Below are positions 58,549-64,000 of a stretch of 64,000 bases of DNA, piece after piece; position 1 is the stretch's first letter; every line of letters starts with the position of its first letter. Under the pieces are notes generated by a model. That model ran no database searches and had not been told where the DNA came from. It saw only the letters and a program-made list of their open reading frames with translations. A program made the translations under genes and the position numbers. Location: NCBI GenBank assembly GCA_963556255.1, contig OY744604.1, positions 23,975,376 through 24,039,375 on the forward strand, written 5' to 3'. The stretch comes from Allolobophora icterica. Lineage: Eukaryota; Annelida; Clitellata; Crassiclitellata; Lumbricidae.

Positions 58549-58640
58549 CTATAGTCTTGGTCTCGAGGTTCAAGGTCTTGGTCTTGGTCTCGAGGTTCAA
58601 AGTCTTGGTCTTGGTCTTGAGGTTTAAGGTCTTGACATCA
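58549..58640. mobile_element. Fragment of the gaccaa-word hAT family
   Basis: tcttggtctcgaggttcaag words end gacatcaagactg, a one-mismatch match to the right terminus of 56246-57114. Only one end is present. Confidence 0.65.
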
Positions 58641-58744
58641 AGACTGGCAATGGGTATGGAGCGAATCGCAAATTTTAGTGATGAGGTGACGGAATGACGA
58701 AGCAGTGTTAGGGCAGAAGAGGAGCGGGTTGAGCGGAGTGTTGT

Positions 58745-58975
58745 TGATCTGGTATCCTGGAAATCGGACTTGGACCTCTTTTAGACTACTCTCTGTAAAA
58801 CCCCTTCTGATTTGGTTTGGCCTTCTGGAAACCGGACTCGGACCTCTTTTTGGACTACTCTCTGGAAACCCCCTCCTATTTGAGGTAGCGCTCGTGAATA
58901 GGCTGGCCTTCGAGTGGCGCTTTAGAAGTTTGGAGATTACGATTAGGCCTACGATTACGATTACGATTGAATCGT
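58745..58975 (+). mobile_element. Retroelement 3' end with minisatellite (2 units), inverted relative to copies A and B
   Basis: ttctggaaaccggactcgga... units, then tggcgctttagaagtttgga and a (gattac)n tail. Confidence 0.65.
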
Positions 58976-59247
58976 GAAGGGCTGGGAGGTTTGGAGTGTA
59001 TTGTAGGTGAGTGATTTGATATATTGTATTAATCTGATCTTAAGTGATTTCATCTGATATAATCTGAACTGATTTGATGTACTATATTCGCAAAGAACCA
59101 CATTCACTTTGAACCGAAGCTATAGCTAGCGTGGCAGATGGTGACCATCTATTGATCCTTCGTGACAAGTGCGGCGGCGATGTCTCGGAGGAAGCAGGTG
59201 CGGCGCTGCGGTGTTTTTACTTGTTTTAGTTCTTTACGAAACCAAAG
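58976..59247 (+). promoter_or_regulatory. Presumed ZFR promoter and 5' UTR
   Basis: GC-richer sequence (gtgcggcggcgatgtctcgg, gtgcggcgctgcgg) directly before the ATG. No TATA box is evident, as usual for housekeeping genes. The transcription start is unknown. Confidence 0.4.
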
Positions 59248-59297
59248 ATGGCGACGAATAATTATTTCGGTTTCGCTCACAATGGCGCACAATACAG
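59248..59297 (+). CDS. ZFR: ZFR (zinc finger RNA-binding protein), coding exon 1
   Basis: The ATG at 59248 begins MATNNYFGFAHNGAQY, closely matching the vertebrate ZFR motif MATGNYFGFTHSGA. The exon ends ACAG/gtgaaa with two bases of a split codon (phase 2). ZFR is a nuclear and shuttling protein with three C2H2-type (dsRNA-binding) zinc fingers and a C-terminal DZF domain, acting in RNA splicing and localisation. Only the low-complexity Ala/Tyr/Gln/Thr-rich N-terminal region lies in this window. The four exons join in frame across three GT-AG introns. The zinc fingers and DZF domain must lie beyond 64000. Confidence 0.88.
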
Positions 59298-59949
59298 GTG
59301 AAATAAAACACAAATATAAGAGGAATATATAAGACGAGATGATTTAAGGTCTTATGGCATGAATAGGTGTTATGTTATTAGCGATGATTATAATTTCAGA
59401 GCGTAGATGTGTCATGCTCTGCTATCGCCACCCCCAGCTAGGGTTCTGCTGTGTTCTTAAAATGTGATAAATATCAACAACCCATTTCCGAGATTTTGTC
59501 TTAGTTTTTAGACTGTATGTTTCTTTTTTGGAATCTTGGGTATTTTTAAATTAGATCTAATTGTGCTCGTGCATAAATCCCCGAACTGCAGTGTTTCACG
59601 TTAAAAAGGCATCATGAAATGAAATGCAGTAAGATCCAACCTGTTTGTTACGTGTGTCCGCAAGCTTGCTACTGGTCTTGAACTGTTTAGTTAAAGTGAT
59701 TTTCTAATGTTGATTTCAAATCATTTAGATGTTGAGATTTGATTTTGTTTTGGTATCATTTTCAATCATAAAAGAGATAATTCAGCTTTTTTTAACAGGA
59801 CAGTTTATTTAAAGCAGCATCTAAACAAAACCTGAAACCTACCAATTGGCTAAGTATATGCAAATGGAAAATTTTCTTTTTAATTGTGCTTAATATTCTG
59901 CTGTCAAATGCTTTGAAATATCAGAGTACTATGCTGCATATTTTCTCAG
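59298..59949 (+). other. ZFR intron 1
   Basis: 652 bp, no transposon recognised. Acceptor ttttctcag. Confidence 0.8.
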
Positions 59950-60121
59950 TGCACTGTCAGCAACTGCTTACGCAGCACCAGCACAAACTGCATACGTTCA
60001 GCAAGCCCCAACTGCATATGTGGCTGCACCAAGAACAGCACAAACATACGAAGCATACCAGACGTCACATGGCGCCCAGCAGTATACATATGGCACTGTT
60101 GGTACCAGAACCCAAGTTGTG
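59950..60121 (+). CDS. ZFR: ZFR coding exon 2
   Basis: Completes the split codon as Ser and encodes 57 further residues including LSATAYAAPAQTAYVQQAP and YEAYQTSHGAQQYTYGTVG, like the YGGYPTAHTATDYGY region of vertebrate ZFR. Flanked by ttttctcag and gtaagt; ends in phase 0. Confidence 0.9.
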
Positions 60122-60500
60122 GTAAGTACCCTTCATGGGTTTTAGTTGATGTTTCACTGTTGGTCTCTCTCTGTCTGTGTGTCTCTTTCTCATTGGAATC
60201 AAAGTTATTGTAAATGCTCTCTCGTGTGTCTCTTGCTCTCTAATTCTCTCTCTCATTCTTGTTCGCTCTCTCATTTTCTCTCACCCATTCTTCCTCCTTA
60301 CTCTCTCTCCCCATCCCTTTCTCCCTCCCTTCCTTCTTCCTTTTCTTCCTTCATGCCTCCCTTCTGTTTCTCCCATAGGTGCAGACTTCTTGGGAGCCTT
60401 GGGTGCGAATGCACCCAGAGAGAAAGTTCAGTGGGTGCCTTGCACCCAGAAGAATTCGGACCCCAAACTGAAATTTTTACACCTAAGCAGTAATCTCACA
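60122..60500 (+). other. ZFR intron 2, 5' part
   Basis: CT-rich low-complexity tract (60165-60370), then a short inverted-repeat-like stretch with tgggtgc/gcaccca (60401-60450). The LINE begins after it. Confidence 0.5.
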
Positions 60501-62240
60501 GCGTGAGAAGTACAACTACCGACCGTCTTCGTGCCACCACCGCTGATGCTCCTCCTCCGACGTTCACCTCGACGACAGCTGTCTTCGAAGGATTTCGACC
60601 TATTACTGACTCTGTTCTTCATTCAGTTTTTTCATCTGTCAATTTAAAATCATGTGAATTAGACCCACTTCCCCCTTTCATTGTTACCGATATCCTGGAT
60701 GACCTTGCTCCGTTCTTTCTGTACCTCTTCAGTAGGTCTCTCTCTCTGAGGGCTATGCTCACAAAACGGGCTCTCGTCTTTCCCTCACTTAAAAAGCCAA
60801 ATCGTGACACTAACCTCTGTCAGAACTATCGACCTATCTCCAACCTTTCTTTTCTTTCTAAAACCGTCGAACGGCAAGTTTCTATCCAGCTTCTTCCCTA
60901 CTTGGAGCAATCTGGACTTCTCCCACCTTACCAATATGGTTTTAGAGCTTATCATTCTACAGAAACTGCCCTCCTCTCCCTGTTATCTGAGATCTATTCT
61001 GCTGTTGATAAGTCTCAACTTACTCTTCTGGCTCTTTATGACGTTTCTTCAGCCTTTGACATGGTCGACCATGATATCCTGCTCCAGCACCTTGAGATTT
61101 CTTTTGGTCTTAAGGGCACTCCTCTCCTTCTTATGTGATCTAATTCAACGGCCTCATTCTGCTGCTTCGCTGCGTCCTTTCCGATCTTCTGATCGTCTTG
61201 ACCTCTTAGTTCCTCGTATCAGGACTACTATGGCTCAGTCCAGATTAGTGTTGTGAGGCGGAAAAATTGTCCGGAAAATTTCATATTTTTCCGGAAAATT
61301 TCGGAAAATTTCCGGTGTATTTTTCCGGAAAATTTTCCATATTTTTCCATCAGTATAATATTACTGAATAAGAATTTAAATGCATCATAATGTTTTAACA
61401 TCACTCACTCTAAGCTATCTTATGTAGATATAACTTGTATGTTTATTCAATAGATAGCATTGTTAGTGCTTACTATTCAGTGTTCACAAGCTCAAAATTC
61501 AACAACGACAATACATTTAAGAATTAATTGCAATTAAACTTGACTGTTAATTTAGAGAAAATATTTTTTATGATTTAGTCTCCTTAATACTTTTTAGTTA
61601 TGAAAATATAAGAAAAAAACAGCAATTGGTAGATTGTTTCATGTTTATTTTAATTCTTTTAAACATTTCCTGCAACAGAGCAGACTGCAGACATACAGGC
61701 TACAACTAGTTTGAACTAGGGCTACTCTAGTCTGAAACGCTAATGTAGGGTTTAATGTTTATTTTAATTCTTTCAAGGTGAATGTTGCCTGCATTGACAG
61801 AAATACTGTAAATAAAATAACTTAAAAAACAGAAATTTTCTAGTGTTGTCTTATAATAAACATGCGGAAATAATAATAATGCGGAAAGTTCTGATGCAGA
61901 AAATTGGACATTATGAGTTAAATGTATTTTTCTGGATCTACGGAAAATTTCCGGAAAATTTCTGGAAAATTTCCGGAAAATTTCCCGCAAAATATTTTTC
62001 CGGAAAAGCTACATCACTAGTCCAGATCCTTTGCCTGCACAGGTCCCTCACTTTGGAACCGGCTTCCTCCTTCTGTCCGCACCACCATTCTCTCTGGTAG
62101 CGTTGCTTCTTCCTTTTCTCACCTTAAATCCTGCTTTTTCTCTCGGGGTCTCGCGCACTGGGAGCGCCTCTGAATGGTCTATACCGCGAGAGGCGCTTTA
62201 TAAATGCCCATATACAATACAATACAACACAAATACCCAC
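60501..62240 (+). pseudogene. L2-like LINE in ZFR intron 2, interrupted by a hAT element
   Basis: 60503-61138 encodes LDPLPPFIVTDIL, NYRPISNLSFLSKTVERQV, YGFRAYHSTETALLSLL and LALYDVSSAFDMVDHDIL, i.e. RT fingers and palm. The catalytic box is deleted, and the frame changes to ...LVPRIRTTMAQSR at 61245. A hAT element intervenes (61246-62019). The LINE resumes with SFACTGPSLWNRLPPSVR (62028 on), the usual C-terminus. The 3' end gaggcgctttataaatgccc carries an (atacaata)-type tail. It is sense to ZFR. Confidence 0.85.
61246..62019. mobile_element. 774-bp hAT-type element with iterated ccggaaaatttt words
   Basis: 8-bp TSD gtccagat (61238-61245, 62020-62027). Termini are tagtgttgtg (left) and ctacatcacta (right), imperfect inverted repeats. 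Subterminal arrays of ttttccggaaaatttccgg lie at both ends (61258-61345, 61935-62010). Removing it rejoins the LINE reading frame. Confidence 0.88.
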
Positions 62241-62654
62241 ATTACATGATCTCACAGTCACAGCCCGTACATAAATAAATTATTTATTAATTTATTATTT
62301 AAAATAATATCACTGAAATTCTTGACAAGAAAACAATTTTCTTTCTTTGAAAATCCGCTAAAACTCGCATACCTAAGGGGAGGAGGTAGGAGAAGGGAGG
62401 GAAGACCCGTGCACGTATGTACTGGCACCCAGAGACAAATGTAAAAGTCGGTGCCTATGGTTTCTCCTCTCCGCTTCCCTTCTTCTAGCTCCCTCCCTGC
62501 ATACATAATATTATGTATGTTCATAACTACTTAAATACACATATGCACACACTTGAATGCATACATACACAGTTACACACATGCATGCATACAGAAGGTG
62601 TACACTGTCTCTACATAAATCATGCAGCCTTTGTGATAGGCTCCTGTTGTTCAG
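62241..62654 (+). other. ZFR intron 2, 3' part
   Basis: AT-rich, then ggagg-rich and catacata sequence; acceptor ctcctgttgttcag. Confidence 0.6.
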
Positions 62655-62895
62655 GCCGCACCCGCATACGATGCCACCAAAACCTACTACACACCAATCG
62701 CCAACGTAACTCCAGGAGCCGCAGCGGCAGGGGCGACGGTCTATACCCTTCCAACAGACGCAGCCTACCAGACGAACAAATACCAGCCACTGTACGATTC
62801 TACCAAGAAGTTTTATCCAGTTGCACCGGTGGCAGCTCCACAAGCAGTTCCCACAACGATGTACACTGTTACTGCCGAACCTATCTATCAAACAC
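62655..62895 (+). CDS. ZFR: ZFR coding exon 3
   Basis: 80 codons plus one base. It begins AAPAYDATKTYYTPIANV, comparable to APAVAYDSKQYYQQP in vertebrate ZFR, and continues AAYQTNKYQPLYDSTKKF and PTTMYTVTAEPIYQT. Flanked by the acceptor gttgttcag and donor gtacgt; ends in phase 1. Confidence 0.9.
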
Positions 62896-63913
62896 GTACG
62901 TATTGAGATGTATGTATGTATGTGTTAAGTAGGGAGTAACCGATTCTTGATCCGGACACAGGATAGCGCCAGATACTACAGTAATCCGATTAATTGGTTT
63001 CAGCATTTCATTCAATAACCGATTCAAATTTAGAAAAATCTTCATTTTTAAGTGCACTTTCTTGAAATTTGCTTATAATTAATCTAAGCATCCGAGTGAA
63101 TTCAAGATACATTTTGAAACAAGTTCAAAACACGTAACGAAATGCCACAAATTTTTAATATATCTGTAAATATCAATGTCACAAGGTCAATAAATATTTC
63201 TGATTAATTGGATCTGGAATTGGCAAAAGAGCATGCTAATGAATTGGTAATTCACAGAAAAATGCTAATCGGTTACTCCCTACTTTTAAGTGCCTCACAA
63301 AGTGCAGCACATATGGCTATGTGATGGATCTGAACGAGTTTTCTGTTTATTGCTTTTTATTTATTTATTTAAAACACTTTTAGTGTGCATGCTTAGTCAG
63401 TAACCTGAGCTGTAGTAGTCTGCATTGACTATGTTGCTGGTGGAATGATCAGGTAGTGGTAACGGAGAGCTCACACCACCTGCTCTTGGGTCGAGTTGAA
63501 GAGAGTGAGCATGAAATGTTAGCGTGACTCCGTGGGTAAGGGCTGGCATATTAGTTTCAGAAATGAATTGTTATTTCGTCTTATTAATTTAATTTATTTC
63601 TGTCCTAAGAATAACAATTTCTGTGGCATTCAGGATCAGCTCACTAGAAAAGGTTCCCAGTTAGTTACTTGAAAATGCATAATCTGTGTTTTCCAGGTGT
63701 ACACTGTTGGCGGGAAGATGAGACGGCGAGGGAGAAGACTGGCTACCCGCCCTCATATGCTGAGGCTAAGAAAATGAAGTCGCTAACACTTCATACTCGT
63801 GACTGCCTCATGGCTAGCATAACGGACTGCTTAATTCTTCATTTTACATTTATGGCCACGTGATTTTTTAATGTTTCTTTTTTCATTGTTGTGAATGTTT
63901 GCCTAACATTCAG
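62896..63913 (+). other. ZFR intron 3
   Basis: Contains a diverged inverted pair (agtagggagtaaccgattct at 62927 and atcggttactccctacttt at 63268), a foldback element of about 360 bp. Also contains the exon-like repeat at 63669-63863. Confidence 0.7.
63669..63863 (+). repeat. Exon-like dispersed repeat inside ZFR intron 3
   Basis: The open frame reads CWREDETAREKTGYPPSYAE and KSLTLHTRDC after an acceptor-like tgttttccag. It is the same repeat as at 29.5, 43.2 and 54.2 kb, here with the longest intact frame (64 codons). Not part of the known ZFR protein as far as I can recall. Confidence 0.5.
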
Positions 63914-64000
63914 TGGCTGTTGCAACTTCCAAACCCGTCTACATGCCGAATACATATGCGACTCAGAACCAGGGACGTCAGATCACAGCCGTGAAGATCC
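63914..64000 (+). CDS. ZFR: ZFR coding exon 4 (continues beyond the window)
   Basis: After the acceptor gcctaacattcag the split codon gives Leu, then AVATSKPVYMPNTYATQ and GRQITAVKI, matching the TRQVTAIKP motif of vertebrate ZFR. Cut by the window edge. Confidence 0.88.

Overview
The window is animal nuclear DNA, not prokaryotic. It has spliced genes with GT/AG introns, a TATA promoter, microsatellites and nested transposable elements (TEs). A Ty3/gypsy element with its integrase upstream of reverse transcriptase (the Gmr1-like arrangement, described from deuterostomes) points to a deuterostome. The TE spectrum (CR1/L2-type and RTE LINEs, hAT, MULE, piggyBac) and the frequent word taggcctac suggest a marine invertebrate such as an echinoderm or hemichordate. 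The species cannot be named from the sequence.

Layout. 1-4.0 kb: minus-strand LINE remains (ORF1 and the start of ORF2). 4.6-6.2 kb: broken piggyBac element containing an 85-bp-arm palindrome. 6.8-9.9 kb: MULE debris, a hairpin minisatellite, a foldback element and a tRNA-type SINE. 10.0-12.7 kb: minus-strand L2-like LINE and a CATA microsatellite. 13.8-14.9 kb: TAC-rich arrays. 14,859-22,073: complete, apparently young LTR retrotransposon. 23.2-34.1 kb and 36.1-47.4 kb: two copies (A and B) of an about 11-kb segmental duplication, separated by a second copy of the 10.6-12.7 kb block. 49.3-54.2 kb: 4.9-kb DNA transposon with inverted repeats over 500 bp long, itself hit by an RTE LINE. 54.7-58.7 kb: MULE pseudogene, SINE and hAT elements. 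59.2-64.0 kb: the first four coding exons of ZFR, a zinc-finger RNA-binding protein gene that continues past the right edge.

Host genes. Only two kinds are supported. One is ZFR. The other is a pair of two-exon genes, one per duplication copy (28,636-29,393 and 42,344-43,099), each encoding a predicted 103-residue secreted, basic, cysteine-containing peptide. Between these paralogues the promoter, signal exon and intron are nearly identical, while the mature-peptide exon differs heavily with in-frame indels. That is the pattern of diversifying selection and is the most interesting signal here.

The TEs give a clear order of events. The duplication copies differ by later insertions, each marked by target-site duplications (TSDs). 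These are a LINE in an (AT)n tract, hAT MITEs, a MULE derivative with a 9-bp TSD and a hAT element later split by an inversion.
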